Below are positions 38,369 to 48,977 of a stretch of 64,000 bases of DNA, piece by piece. Each line of letters starts with the position of its first letter. The first letter of the stretch is position 1. The DNA comes from Ignavibacteriales bacterium. GTDB taxonomy: Bacteria; Bacteroidota; Ignavibacteria; Ignavibacteriales; Melioribacteraceae. Position numbers and translations under genes: made by a program. The stretch is from NCBI GenBank assembly GCA_020635285.1, contig JACKAB010000044.1:1-64000 (forward strand), written 5' to 3'. Below the pieces are notes generated by a model that did no database searches, had not been told where the DNA came from, and saw only the letters and a list, made by a program, of their open reading frames with translations.

Positions 38369-38962
38369 TTACTCTGCTTTTTTATCTGGATTATCATCAG
38401 CTTTTTTGGCTGCATCTTGTTTTGCTTTTTCAGCTTTAGCTTTTGCCGCAGCTAATTTTTCAGCTTCTTTAGCAGCTTGAAATTCATCATACTTTTGGGT
38501 TTTGTCTGTTATTTCTTCTGGAGTTAAAACTGCAAACTTGTAAATTAAATCGTTTCGCTCAAACTCAGAAAATTCATAAACCTTTGTCATTTCAATACAT
38601 TCTGTTGGACAAGGATAAACACACAAAGAACAGAAGCAGCATTTTGCAATATCAATATCAAATTTAGTTACCCACAAGGCTTTCTTTTTACCTTGAGATG
38701 TTTCGCCTGGAGTATCATCTGGTGTTGATTTAAGAGTTTCAATACTAATGCAATTTACCGGACAAGCTCTTGCGCATTGATCGCAACCAATGCAGTCATC
38801 CATATTAACAAATAACCGGTTTCTTGCACGCTCCGGCATTGTGGGTTTTACATCAGGATACTGAATTGTTACTGCTGGGTCAAAAAGATGTTTGAAAGTA
38901 ATTTTCATTCCAACTAATACAGTCCAAAGTCCTTCCCATGTATTTATAAAATATTGTTTCAT
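38369..38962 (-). CDS. nuoI: NADH-quinone oxidoreductase subunit I
   Basis: 197-aa peripheral subunit that carries two [4Fe-4S] clusters (N6a, N6b): CIGCDQCARACPVNC and CCFCSLCVYPCPTEC. It links the soluble arm to cluster N2 in NuoB. The last 35 residues are an Ala/Lys-rich charged tail (EAEKLAAAKAKAEKAKQDAA) not typical of shorter homologues. Without NuoE, F and G in the operon it may be the site where ferredoxin or another donor docks. Frame intact. Confidence 0.96.
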   Translation of the reverse strand: MKQYFINTWEGLWTVLVGMKITFKHLFDPAVTIQYPDVKPTMPERARNRLFVNMDDCIGCDQCARACPVNCISIETLKSTPDDTPGETSQGKKKALWVTKFDIDIAKCCFCSLCVYPCPTECIEMTKVYEFSEFERNDLIYKFAVLTPEEITDKTQKYDEFQAAKEAEKLAAAKAKAEKAKQDAAKKADDNPDKKAE

Positions 38963-38963
38963 A

Positions 38964-40034
38964 TTATATTAAAGTTATAAATCCTACTAATAATAAAATT
39001 GCTACTGAATAAGGGATCAGATACTTCCAACAAACAGTCATAAGCTGATCAACTCTTAATCGTGGTAAAGTCCATCTCAACCACATTTGAACAAGTACAA
39101 AAGTTAAACCTTTAGTTGCAAACCAAACACCTTGTTCAATTGGAACAAGCCATTCAATTCCTAAACTATTTCCTAAATATCCAAATGGTGAATGATATCC
39201 GCCAAAAAATAATACAGTAATTAAAAATGATACAGCCAGCATATTTGCATATTCAGCAAGGAAGAACATTGCGAATTTCATTCCAGTATATTCTGTAAAA
39301 AATCCGGAAACTAATTCTGATTCTGCCTCTGGAATATCAAAAGGGGTTCTGTTTACTTCTGCCAAAGTACTAATAAAAATAATTATGAACGCTGCAAACA
39401 TTAAAGGAATTAACAAGAATTTAGCGATACCAGTTGCAGCTCCACCCAAAATATTCCAATTCCAAAAGTAAGCTGTTTGTTGATTTGTGATTGTATCTAA
39501 ATTCAATGTACTTGTTAACATTACCATAGTTAAAACAACAATCGCAGTTGGAATTTCATAACTAATAATTTGAGATACAGAGCGCATAGCTCCAAGCAGA
39601 GAATATTTATTATTAGATGACCAGCCGCCCATTAAAATTCCCGCAACAACCAAACTTGATATTGCTAAGAAGTAAAAAAGGCCAATATCAATTGAACTGC
39701 CAACAAAAAAACTTGAGAATGGAAGAACAGCAAAAGCTGCAAAACTTCCAATAAAAACTAAATAAGGAGCAAAATTAAAAAGTGTTCTATCAATAGAATT
39801 TGCAGTAATATCTTCTTTCTGAATTAGTTTTAAAATATCAGCAACAGTTTGGAATATACCATGATAACCTGTTCTCATTGGTCCAAGTCTATCTTGCATA
39901 TGAGCTGAAACTTTTCTTTCTGCTAAAACTGCAATTAATGCATAAGGTAGAATGAAAAGAAATAAAGGTAAAGCTGCAGCAACAAAGAATGCAATTACTG
40001 GACTACCGAATATGTCAATTAAAAAATTATACAT
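38964..40034 (-). CDS. nuoH: NADH-quinone oxidoreductase subunit H
   Basis: 356-aa membrane subunit that forms the quinone channel with NuoB and NuoD. Conserved parts: AERKVSAHMQDRLGPMRTGY, QKEDITANSIDRTLFNFAPY, EVNRTPFDIPEAESELVSG, FTEYTGMKFAMFFLAEYANM and LRWTLPRLRVDQLM. Its ATG overlaps the last base of nuoD. Frame intact. Confidence 0.97.
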   Translation of the reverse strand: MYNFLIDIFGSPVIAFFVAAALPLFLFILPYALIAVLAERKVSAHMQDRLGPMRTGYHGIFQTVADILKLIQKEDITANSIDRTLFNFAPYLVFIGSFAAFAVLPFSSFFVGSSIDIGLFYFLAISSLVVAGILMGGWSSNNKYSLLGAMRSVSQIISYEIPTAIVVLTMVMLTSTLNLDTITNQQTAYFWNWNILGGAATGIAKFLLIPLMFAAFIIIFISTLAEVNRTPFDIPEAESELVSGFFTEYTGMKFAMFFLAEYANMLAVSFLITVLFFGGYHSPFGYLGNSLGIEWLVPIEQGVWFATKGLTFVLVQMWLRWTLPRLRVDQLMTVCWKYLIPYSVAILLLVGFITLI

Positions 40035-41149
40035 TACCTATCTATTTCTCCTAATACAACATCCATGCTTCCAAGAATTGAAATAACATCAGCCACAAAA
40101 TGACCTTTGCATAATTCTCCAAAAACTTCCATATTTACAAAAGAAGGTGCGCGAACTTTTACTCTGAAAGGGTTAACAGAACCATCACTAATTATAAAAT
40201 AGCCAAGTTCGCCTTTTGGATTCTCAAATCTTGCATAGATAGAACCTTTTGGCGGTTTAACTCTTTTAGGAACAGCTTCTTGAACGTCACCCTCAGGTAT
40301 ATTATCAATTGCTTGCTCAATAATTTTTAAACTTTCAACCATTTCTAAAACTCTTACATAATATCTATCCCAGCAATCGCCAACTGTTCCTTTTAAGCCT
40401 TCTCCAACTGGAATATCAAAATCAAATCTATCATAAATTGAGTAAGGATCATTTTTCCTTAAATCCCATTTTACACCGCTCGCTCTTAGTATTGGACCAG
40501 TTATGCCGTAATTTATAGCAACATCTGCAGGTAAAATACCAATGTTTGCAGTTCTTTCAACAAAAATTTTATTGTATGAAAGTAAGTTATTCAGTTCATC
40601 AATTTTAGGTCTAAAGTATTGAACAAAATCTTTTGTCTTTCTAACAAAGTCTGGATGAATATCGTGAGATAATCCTCCTACCCACATATAATTGTAAAGT
40701 AGTCTGGCTCCGCAGGTTTCTTCAAATAAAGTTAAAATTCTTTCTCGGTCTGCAAATAAAAATAGGAAGGGGGTAAACGCGCCGATATCAACACCATACG
40801 TTCCAAGTGCAACCATATGGGATGCAATTCTCTGCAACTCAGCCATGATTACTCTAATATATTCAACACGTTCGTTTACCTGAATTCCCATTAATCTTTC
40901 AACGGCAACTGCATAACCAAAGTTATTAGACATTGAAGCTAAGTAATCCATTCTATCTGTATATGGTACAACCTGCGGGTATGTCATTGCTTCACAATGT
41001 TTTTCAAAACATCTATGTAGGTAACCAATATGGGGCTTAACGTCAAGAATCAATTCGCCTTCCAGTTTAAGCTCTAATCTCAAAACCCCGTGTGTAGAAG
41101 GGTGTTGAGGGCCCATATTTAATACCATTTCTTCAGTTTTTATCGGCAT
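40034..41149 (-). CDS. nuoD: NADH-quinone oxidoreductase subunit D
   Basis: 371-aa 49-kDa-type subunit of the quinone-binding site, related to NiFe hydrogenase large subunits. Opening MGPQHPSTHGVLRLELKLEG with the quinone-contact His, EYIRVIMAELQRIASHMVAL, and the C-terminal DVVLGEIDR. Not fused to NuoC here. Starts one base after nuoC. Frame intact. Confidence 0.97.
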   Translation of the reverse strand: MPIKTEEMVLNMGPQHPSTHGVLRLELKLEGELILDVKPHIGYLHRCFEKHCEAMTYPQVVPYTDRMDYLASMSNNFGYAVAVERLMGIQVNERVEYIRVIMAELQRIASHMVALGTYGVDIGAFTPFLFLFADRERILTLFEETCGARLLYNYMWVGGLSHDIHPDFVRKTKDFVQYFRPKIDELNNLLSYNKIFVERTANIGILPADVAINYGITGPILRASGVKWDLRKNDPYSIYDRFDFDIPVGEGLKGTVGDCWDRYYVRVLEMVESLKIIEQAIDNIPEGDVQEAVPKRVKPPKGSIYARFENPKGELGYFIISDGSVNPFRVKVRAPSFVNMEVFGELCKGHFVADVISILGSMDVVLGEIDR

Positions 41150-41150
41150 A

Positions 41151-41681
41151 TTAATAAGGTATTTTCATTCCGTTATAAAATTCAGGTGTTTCAAAATCTT
41201 TTCTTAATGGATAACTTCCATCTTCCCAATCATAAGGCAATAAAATTCTGATTAAATTAGGATGATTTAGGAAAATTATTCCAAACATGTCATAAGCTTC
41301 TCGTTCATGCCAATCGGCACATTTCCAAACTGATTCAACCGATTCAACTTCTGGTTTCTCAATTGGCAACGAAACTTTCAAATAAAATTTATGGTCAAAC
41401 TTCATTGAGTGTAAATGGTAATAAACACTAAGCGTTCTGCCTTCAAGTTTCTCATTTCCTTCTTCATCTTTAACTTTAGTTGCGTTATTATCATCAACTC
41501 CGGAAAGATTCATTAAAGTATCAAATTGTAAATTTTCTTCGTCCCTTAAAAAGAAACATACATCAAGTAAATCTTTTGGATTTACAATAATGTAAGCATC
41601 AACAGGTAATTCATTATCATAAGTGAATTCTGAATCAGGGAATTTATTTTTAAGTATTTCTAAAGTTTCTTCTGGTGTCAT
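41151..41681 (-). CDS. nuoC: NADH-quinone oxidoreductase subunit C
   Basis: 176-aa 30-kDa-type subunit of the peripheral arm. Diagnostic C-terminal block WHEREAYDMFGIIFLNHPNL followed by RILLPYDWEDGSYPLRKDF. Its ATGA overlaps the nuoB stop by 4 bp. Frame intact. Confidence 0.96.
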   Translation of the reverse strand: MTPEETLEILKNKFPDSEFTYDNELPVDAYIIVNPKDLLDVCFFLRDEENLQFDTLMNLSGVDDNNATKVKDEEGNEKLEGRTLSVYYHLHSMKFDHKFYLKVSLPIEKPEVESVESVWKCADWHEREAYDMFGIIFLNHPNLIRILLPYDWEDGSYPLRKDFETPEFYNGMKIPY

Positions 41682-42166
41682 GCCGTTCTTCTCAAAGTTT
41701 CGTGTCTAATTTTTTCTTGAAGTTTCAATAAACCTTCTAAGAGAGCTTCTGGTCTTGGCGGACAGCCAGGTACATAAACATCAACCGGAATTACCCGATC
41801 TATTCCTTTTAGAACATGATAACCATGTTCCCAATAAGGACCTCCACAATTTGCACAACTTCCCATTGAGATAATATATTTTGGATCAGGCATTTGTTCG
41901 TATAGCCTTTTAATTCGGGTTGCCATTTTTAAGGTAACTGTACCGGAAATAAGAATAACATCTGCTTGACGTGGGGAAGGTCTTGGAATAACTCCAAATC
42001 TATCAAAATCATAATGTGAAGCTGAAGTAGCCATCATTTCAATTGCACAGCAAGCTAATCCAAAACTTAACTGCCATATTGATGAAAGTCTTGCCCAGTT
42101 TAATAAATCTTCCGATTTTGCAATTACTATATTACTATCACTAAATTCTTGGTCTAATAATCCCAC
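41678..42166 (-). CDS. nuoB: NADH-quinone oxidoreductase subunit B
   Basis: 162-aa subunit that carries the terminal [4Fe-4S] cluster N2, which hands electrons to quinone. The four ligands are visible: the adjacent Cys pair in FGLACCAIEMM, the Cys in SMGSCANCGGPYWEHGY, and VPGCPPRPEALLEGLL. Normal length. Frame intact. Confidence 0.97.
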   Translation of the reverse strand: MGLLDQEFSDSNIVIAKSEDLLNWARLSSIWQLSFGLACCAIEMMATSASHYDFDRFGVIPRPSPRQADVILISGTVTLKMATRIKRLYEQMPDPKYIISMGSCANCGGPYWEHGYHVLKGIDRVIPVDVYVPGCPPRPEALLEGLLKLQEKIRHETLRRTA

Positions 42167-42169
42167 AAA

Positions 42170-42604
42170 TTACCTTTCTACATTAATAGAAGTTGGCTGA
42201 ATTTTTTTAGCTAACAATTTTTTAAGATCAAGTTGATCAATTTTTGGTCTTGCCCATTCTAAATCACCTTTACGCCACTCGTAGGCCATTCCTAAAAATA
42301 AAACCAAAAGGAAAATAGCTCCAACTGCAAAACCGAAAAATCCAAATTCTTTATAAGTTAAAGCCCATGGGAAAAGCAGAACAATTTCTACATCAAAGAT
42401 TAAAAATATAAGAGCCACAACATAAAAGCGTATATTAAATTTAACCCAAGGGGAGCCTTCTGGATTTTCACCGCACTCGTAAATTAAATTTTTTTCGTAA
42501 GAAGGTCTTTTAGGACGGATTAGCATGGCTGCAAAAATTGCAATGGCGACAAATGCGCCAGCCAAAATCATAAATACAAAAATTTTACCAAACTCTGTTA
42601 ACAT
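42170..42604 (-). CDS. nuoA: NADH-quinone oxidoreductase subunit A
   Basis: First gene of the operon; three-helix membrane subunit. ATG 42604 (MLTEFGKIFVFM) follows GTGGAAAT and gives about 144 aa; an upstream start would add 17 residues with no family similarity. Conserved YECGENPEGSPWVKFNIRFY and FLIFDVEIVLLFPWAL. The region 42605-42779 upstream is AT-rich and should hold the operon promoter; I see no clear motif. Confidence 0.95.
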   Translation of the reverse strand: MLTEFGKIFVFMILAGAFVAIAIFAAMLIRPKRPSYEKNLIYECGENPEGSPWVKFNIRFYVVALIFLIFDVEIVLLFPWALTYKEFGFFGFAVGAIFLLVLFLGMAYEWRKGDLEWARPKIDQLDLKKLLAKKIQPTSINVER

Positions 42605-42779
42605 ATTTCCACAAATTTTAAGGTAAAAATTACAACTAGGTCTTATTAAAGTCAAGCAAACTTTTTATAAAAAATTGTTGATTTGTAAACTTTTTTTGTG
42701 TGAATTGAAAAATAGTTTAGATTATAAAGCAATTTGAAGAAAATGAGGCTGTAAAAATTGGATTTTGTTAAAAGAAAAA

Positions 42780-43674
42780 TTAAATGTTTGAGAGAAATTT
42801 TATCAGAAACACAAATATAAACAGGCTGCCATTTTGGATTAAACTTGGATTTGAATTTTTTAGACCTTTATAGTTATATGCAAATTTAAAAAATCTACCA
42901 GAAATTGTAATTAGGGCTGAGTAAAATCCATCTTGAATTAAATTAACAGAATTTGAGAAGGGTACTTCGCCCAAGCTTAATTGCTTAATGTTTTTTGTTT
43001 TGCATCAATATAGATTTGATTTAGTATTGCTTCTAAAGTTCCGATTGGCGAATTGTTTTTTCTCAAAATTAATTCTGTATGAATTTTAGAATTAGAATTT
43101 TCAGAAACTAAAACTGCCCCTAACCATTCGTTATTGTTGTGTAAAACATAAAGTGAATGGTTGATTCTGAACTCTGTTTGGAATAAATTTTTAAGCTGAG
43201 GTTCATTTGAGTGAACTGAAATCTGAATAAAATCGTTTAACTTTGCAGCATTTTCAATTGAGTAATTTAATTTTATTACCTCACCTTTTTTTAAACCTCG
43301 TTTAACTAATTTTCTTATAGATTTTTATCAAAACAGTTTTCGGAGGTTTCAAGGACTGCTTCGGCACCCATTTTAATTGAATGAAATCCTTTTTCCTCTA
43401 AAATATTTTTAATATTAGAATCGCAGCCTCTTATAATAATATCTGATTCAGGGTTATTTATAATTTGTAAATCAATTGTTCTAAAGAAATTATTTTCCTG
43501 CAAATTGGCATGACTAATCCAGCAAATATTCTTCTTCTTTACAGAATTAGTATATTCGGATTTATTATTTATTGTCCAGCTAAGGGGCAGTGAATTCATA
43601 ATTAAATTTTTAAGAGTTAAGATAAAGAAATGTGCTAATAATGGAAAGAGAAAGAGCAATGCCAAACTTATCAA
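42780..43674 (-). CDS. DUF2156 (phosphatidylglycerol lysyltransferase C-terminal-like) protein, frame-broken
   Basis: About 300-330 codons. A hydrophobic N-terminal segment (LALLFLFPLLAHFFILTL) is followed by an acyltransferase-like (GNAT-fold) domain: SIKMGAEAVLETSENCF, then SIRKLVKRGLKKGEVIKL, EWLGAVLVSENSNSKIH, QDGFYSALITISGRFF and, after a break near 42862, YKGLKKFKSKFNPKWQPVYI. These match the DUF2156 family related to aminoacyl-PG synthases. Breaks near 43318, 42990 and 42862. Start (TTG 43674) and stop are uncertain; coding may run about 100 bp further left. The 42605-42779 stretch otherwise holds nothing clear. Confidence 0.6.
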
Positions 43675-43743
43675 AAAGAGTCAGAAAAATATTAAACTTA
43701 TGAAATGGTAAAAAATATTTTTATTATTCGTACTTAAAAAAAT

Positions 43744-43818
43744 GGCGCGTTCGTCTAGTTGGCTCAGGACGCCGCCCTCTCAAGGCGGAGATCACGGGTT
43801 CGAATCCCGTACGCGCTA
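43744..43818 (+). tRNA. tRNA-Glu (anticodon CTC)
   Basis: 75-nt cloverleaf: acceptor GGCGCGT pairs with ACGCGCT (first pair G-U), anticodon stem CCGCC/GGCGG around the loop CTCTCAA (anticodon CTC, reads GAG), T-arm CGGGTTCGAATCCCG. The D-arm start TTCGTCTAG and the anticodon stem match bacterial tRNA-Glu. Discriminator A; the CCA end is not encoded. It lies between two minus-strand genes. Confidence 0.95.
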
Positions 43819-43899
43819 CACTTACTGCCTAAAAGAATTGAGATAAATGAAATATTATTACAAATGATTGACCCAAATGATTTTATAGAGATCTCATCA

Positions 43900-45250
43900 T
43901 TATTTTTTTGCAGTAAATCTTTTAATTCTTCATAAGTAGTTGGTTTTCAATAATATTTTTTTCACTTCATTTAGTAAAAACATACTTGGAGTAGCATAAA
44001 TATAATAATCTGATGCGGCCGTTCCATCCCATCCATTTGGGTCATTAATATTTACCAATTCAATTTTGTTTTCTTTAATAAATTTAATCCAATCGTCTTT
44101 GTTACTATCTAAAGAAATTGCCAGTATTGTAATCTCTTTATTTGTAGTATAATATTCGTCTAGCCTAGGTACTAATTTTTTACAATACAGACACCAGCTT
44201 GCATAAAAAACTATTAACGTTTTATCTGTATTTATTTTTGAAAGATCAATTACATTTCCCTCTTTATTGGGAATAATTATATTTGGCGCTCTCGTTCCAA
44301 CTGATAATAGTTTTGACTGATCTATTCTTCTTTGAATTGAATTTTCAGTTTCTTCATCAAGACATAAATCATCTTCAATTATATAGTTTTCTAGAATGTA
44401 ATCTATGATTTTATCAAAGCCAAATTTTTTAAAACCGTCAATTAAATATTCTGTAATATGTTGATAAACCAACTGATTCACTTTTGCTTTGTTCAATAAT
44501 GAATCAACGGCTTTCATAAATTCTTTTTCTAAAAGCGCTTGGTAATTGAGGATTTCTGTAATATGTTAAATATTCAATTGTTTTATTCGTAAAAGCATCA
44601 GAAAAAATCAGTCCTGCATCATTGAAATCTACATTATCCAAAGAATGAGATTTTAAATAATCTAATTGTCCATCGATTTCAATATTTTTAGGAATAATCG
44701 GAAGTTGTGAAGTACTGATATATCTTGAAATAAAAGTTGAAGGTTCAGATTGCGAGGTTTTATTTACAAATTTAAAATATTCTTTTTGAATTTCAATTAA
44801 TCTGTTGTTAGTTGCCTCATAATAAGCATCATCATCAGGGTAACGAGCTAAAATTAAATTAAGTAAATCTGTTTTGGTTTTATTAGTCTTATTTAATCTG
44901 ATATAATCATAATAAAACTTATTCGTTTCTGAATTAATAACTTTTAAACTTTCCAAAATATTATCATAATCAGTTTTATAAAAGTTTCTTCACCAGAGTA
45001 GATAAAATTAATTGCATGTTGATTATCAAATTGTAAACGATATAATCCAGTTTGTCTATCTTTCAAAGAAAAATTAAATTTCCCATTGTCGGAAAAAAGT
45101 GAATCAATTCGACGTGTTTTTTTCTCCCTCAAGTTGAAATAATTCTGCATTCTTAGGGGAATTATATATTTCAAATGTAACTTCTTGAGCTTTCGTACAA
45201 GAAATAATTAAAAACAATAGAAGCAAAATTGATAAACAAGTTTTAGTCAA
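43900..45250 (-). CDS. Thioredoxin-fold lipoprotein (TlpA/ResA-like), frame-broken
   Basis: About 445 codons. TTG 45250 opens a leader with lipobox LIISC (Cys 18). An N-terminal beta-rich region (FEIYNSPKNAELFQLEGE; FNFSLKDRQTGLYRLQF), like the DUF4369-type domain of Bacteroidota TlpA proteins, is followed by a helical region and a C-terminal redoxin domain with GTRAPNIIIPNKEGNVI, the active site FYASWCLYCKKLVPRL (WCxxC) and the cis-Pro region YATPSMFLL. It probably reduces disulfides in the periplasm. Breaks near 45115, 44985, 44515 and 43945. The stop at 43900 assumes one missing A in an A7 run and is uncertain. Confidence 0.72.
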
Positions 45251-45296
45251 ATTAATTTTATCCTTAAGTTAATATTTTAGTTACATGAACTTCTAT

Positions 45297-48147
45297 CTAA
45301 TCCTTCAAACAACGAATATTAAAACCAACTCCTTTGAGCTTAAAAATAATTCGATATTATCATCTGACAATGTAGTTTGGAGATGTGTGGCAAAATCATC
45401 ACCATACTCTGTAGAACTCCAAAATATGCATAATAGCCAAAGGTATAAAATGTACCATCTTCTTCACGGTTACTACTTAATAACGCTGAAAAACCACTCG
45501 TATTGGTTCCTAAACCGTTGCCATTACCTTCTCCTATTGCTTTTAAGGCGTTTCCATCTGAGCCAACTTCATTCTTCAATGTTTCAAATTCTGATCTAGA
45601 AGGTATGTGCCAGCCATTAGGACAAATCCCTTATTACCTTCACTATTTAGATATTCCATAGCTTCAGCCCATTGATACAAACCTCCATATTTTTCACAAT
45701 TTGCTTCTTCATTGTTATAACAAAATTTTTCTATTATACTATTATTCATAGATTCAACTTTTTGATCAATAAGTGTTCCTACATTTAAGTTTTCTTTTAA
45801 CCAACATTGCTCACCAATTTGCACTGTGTTGTATGTTTTTCCTGCATAGGTAACTGTAGGTATTCCTGGACAGGAAGAACCCAAGCTTGTTGAACTGCCT
45901 GTTGTAAATTCCCAATCTGGTCCGGTTCTATCATTTCCGTTATTATCTTTAGCAACTATTTCCCAGTAATATTGAGTATTTCCTTCAAGTGTTCCTGGGT
46001 TGTATGAAGTACCTGAATGATTACTTTCAACTAATGGTGGAACATTATTAGTCCCAAAATATATATCATAAGTTAAAGGGTCACCATCCGGGTCATTGCA
46101 AGTCCAGAAGAGTGACACATTTGTTGGTTGATCTTTAGCACCATTAGAAGGATTTGGACTTGATGGAATATTTGGGGCCTGATTCCCACTGCTGCTTGTG
46201 CCATCATCTTTAATACATCTAACACTAAAACTTGATGTTTTACCATAAAAATCTATACTGGAAGAATATTTTTGGGACTTATATACAATGCATGCGCCGA
46301 TAAAGAGTTGAGCTCCGATGAATTCCAAATATGAGTCTCGTTTCCTAAACCATAAAAACCATCATAGTAGGTTCCGGCAAGTAGTGCAGAAAATCCACTT
46401 GTGTTTGATCCGGCCTCAAGAGCATTATCGCTAATTTCTACAGATTCATATAAAATTAAAAGATCAGCATAAGTTGGAATATGCCAATCATCAGGACAAA
46501 TACCCTTCGTCCCTTCCGTTGTTGAATATTTCATTGCTTCATTCCATTGATACAATCCTCCAAAAGTATTACAGTTAGATATATCATCATTGTAACAATA
46601 TTTTTCAGTTATATTATTGTCAGTTTGACTTACGCTGCCATTTATCATCGTGCCAATATCTAAGTTTTCTTTTAACCAGCATTGATTACCAATTTGTACT
46701 GTATTGTATGTTTTACCTTCATAGGTTAAGGTTGGTATTCCAGGGCAAGGCTTTCCAGTAACGCCTGGAGTAGTATCACCAATTTTAAAATCTTTTGAGT
46801 GGATGCTTATCCCTGCAATTTCCATATTTGCATATATTTCAGTATGATTTCCTAAATTGGATATTGTACCCACAAAATCACCTGAATTGCAATTTAATTC
46901 ACCAATCATTTGTGAACTTTCAGAATCATAAATATTTATTTTGCCAGTGTAATTTATATCTGAGGTATACTCATCTGTAGGAATATGTTTTTACCGTACC
47001 TTTTATTTCACCATCAGCTGCAACAGATTTTATTGTAACATCAAATTTGGGAATAAATAATCTAACTACATTAATACCTGCCCAAATAATATTTGGTACC
47101 AATAAAGATGCCTGTGATTTTACACATTCATGATCAATATAGGGGTTACCTCTAGATGCAAAATATATTTTATCCTTTGCCATTTTTATTTTATTGCCAT
47201 CAGGGAGCAATTTATAATATGTGAAATCACTAGCGTCATAATCAAGTTCATGTAATAACGGTTTTCGATAATACCCGTCGCTATTTATTGGCGTTACTCC
47301 GGTTCCATTCATTGTCTGAGTTGTAAAGAAATTAGCATTTGTGAACTCAGCTAATTTTTTCATGTATTGATCTGATTGTTTTTGCGCTATTAAAAAATGA
47401 TTCTAAATTTTGATCAGGAGCATAATCCATATATAAGGAAACATAATCTCCACCGGTAAAAAGTTCTTCGGTTGGATCCGGACTACCAAATATTTTTGCT
47501 ACTTGATAGTTAATTGGAGCGGGATGACTATCGTTCCTTACATGGGCGGACAACCCATATCTGCAGTATTATGCAAAACTTCGCCTAAAGATCTAAATGC
47601 CTTAACAAGATTATCATTTTTGATGCTTAGTTCTTTTTCTTCTAATGCAGAAATTAAATACAGTTTCCCTTTATTTAAACTCCACTTATAGTCTTCTCCA
47701 TTCATAGCCCAACTTATTGCATCAATATGAGGATTTGGATACATCCATTCCCAAGATGTTCCTTGGTTGGTTAAATATTTTTACCGTCGTTTAACCCAAT
47801 TGGGTCATAGAAATGTCTTACTGCTGCTTGAAGTTCAGGTTCATCTGCCGAATAACCCCATGTATAATCCATTCAGAGATCTTATAGTCCATTTCACTTT
47901 CAGTATAATCAAGTTCAGTAAATCCAGGATTAGTTACTGCCATACCTTTATATTTTTCTTCATCATCAGTTATTTTGATTGTATACTCAGAAGGGAAGAA
48001 ACTTTCATAATTAGTTATAAATATTTCCAGTATAGCATCATTATAAGCGATATGTGAAGTATGATTATCCCATGGAAAAATAGCAGTACGAAAAATAAAA
48101 TAAAACATAAACCCTAAAAGTGTGGCAATTACATTTTTAATTTTCAT
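45297..48147 (-). CDS. Secreted protein: zinc phospholipase C-like domain plus two FISUMP modules, frame-broken
   Basis: About 950 codons. ATG 48147 follows AGGAGGTAAATA. After a short leader, the N-terminal ~330 residues resemble zinc-dependent phospholipase C/S1-P1 nuclease-fold proteins: WDNHTSHIAYNDAILEIF, HIDAISWAMNGEDYKWS, SLGEVLHNTADMGCPPM and AHVRNDSHPAP give a series of His/Asp metal ligands. Then a linker, a FISUMP module (CPGIPTLTYEGKTYNTVQIG to SFSVRCIKDDG), a fibronectin-type region (PNPSNGAKDQPTNVSLFWTC to WEFTTGSS) and a second FISUMP module (CPGIPTVTYAGKTYNTVQIG to NIRCLKD). Breaks near 47875, 47770, 47545, 47355, 46985, 46265, 45605, 45400 and 45340. FISUMP modules are carbohydrate/surface-associated modules of unknown function. 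Confidence 0.65.
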
Positions 48148-48157
48148 TATTTACCTC

Positions 48158-48581
48158 CTAAAACCTTAATAATTGCCATTTTCCATCGCCTCCATTACCA
48201 TAGGCAATAGTATAAGTAGTTTGGTTTAGTGTAATTTCATACTCAGCATAAAGATCATTTGCAAAAATCAATTTTCTATTTTCAAGTGCTTCTCCGTAAG
48301 CAGCTAAACTTTTATCCGAAGAGTTCAATATGTTTGCATAAATTTCTCTCGTTTGTTCAGCAATAAATTCTATTACTTTGACCTTATCTTCAGATTTATA
48401 TGCTGTAATTAGGCTATCCGATAGGTTTTTAGTTCTGGACTTTCAGTATAACCTGTATTGATTTGATCATCAGGTTGCACGGGAGATTTTTTTTCTGAGC
48501 AGCTTGAGATATTATTTAAAAGTGCAGCCAGTATAAAACCAAAGAAAAAAAAAGTTTTATTAAATGCGCTTTTTGTTTCAT
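48158..48581 (-). CDS. Hypothetical lipoprotein, frame-broken
   Basis: About 140 codons. ATG 48581 opens MKQKAHLIKL; adding one T to a T9 run near 48555 gives a leader with a lipobox ISSCSEKKSPVQPDD. The rest is polar and helical (VKVIEFIAEQTREIYANIL, SLAAYGEALENRKLIF) with a second break near 48430. It ends 10 bp before the start of the FISUMP protein and its stop overlaps that gene's ribosome site, so the two form an operon. No family recognised. Confidence 0.55.
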
Positions 48582-48977
48582 ATTAACCTCATATAAAAAT
48601 AAAATTTAAATTAATGTAGATTTTGTACTTGCTTTTGAAAAATAGCTAATTGGGTAAGTGGGAATAATGTTTGAGAAAAAAAATTGCGATTATTATATAA
48701 CATTTCAACCTCGTGATGGTTAAATATATTTTGTCGGGAAGAGAGAGTAGTCAATTTTAGAATAAATATAATAATTATTCTATAAAAGAACAAACTCCTC
48801 TTTTTATCTCGGATATTGTATCATTTAAACTGATTTCTCAATTAAGATGAAATAGAAATTGTTTGGTAAGGTTCCCAAGTTGAACTGATAAGTATTTTAA
48901 AATTGATATTGCAAAAGTCACTAATTGATAATTACTTTCTATAAACCTATCTTTATTTTTTGAATAAAATTATTCTA
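48582..48977. other. Intergenic region without recognised genes
   Basis: Divergent promoter region between the small lipoprotein (minus) and tgt (plus). It is AT-rich with short open frames of low-complexity composition; I see no RNA, repeat or clear operator. Confidence 0.5.

Noticed and set aside
48611..48793. Minus-strand open frame of 60 codons
   Set aside because: Phe/Ile/Asn-rich low-complexity translation, no ribosome site, no conserved pattern; best seen as chance in AT-rich intergenic DNA.
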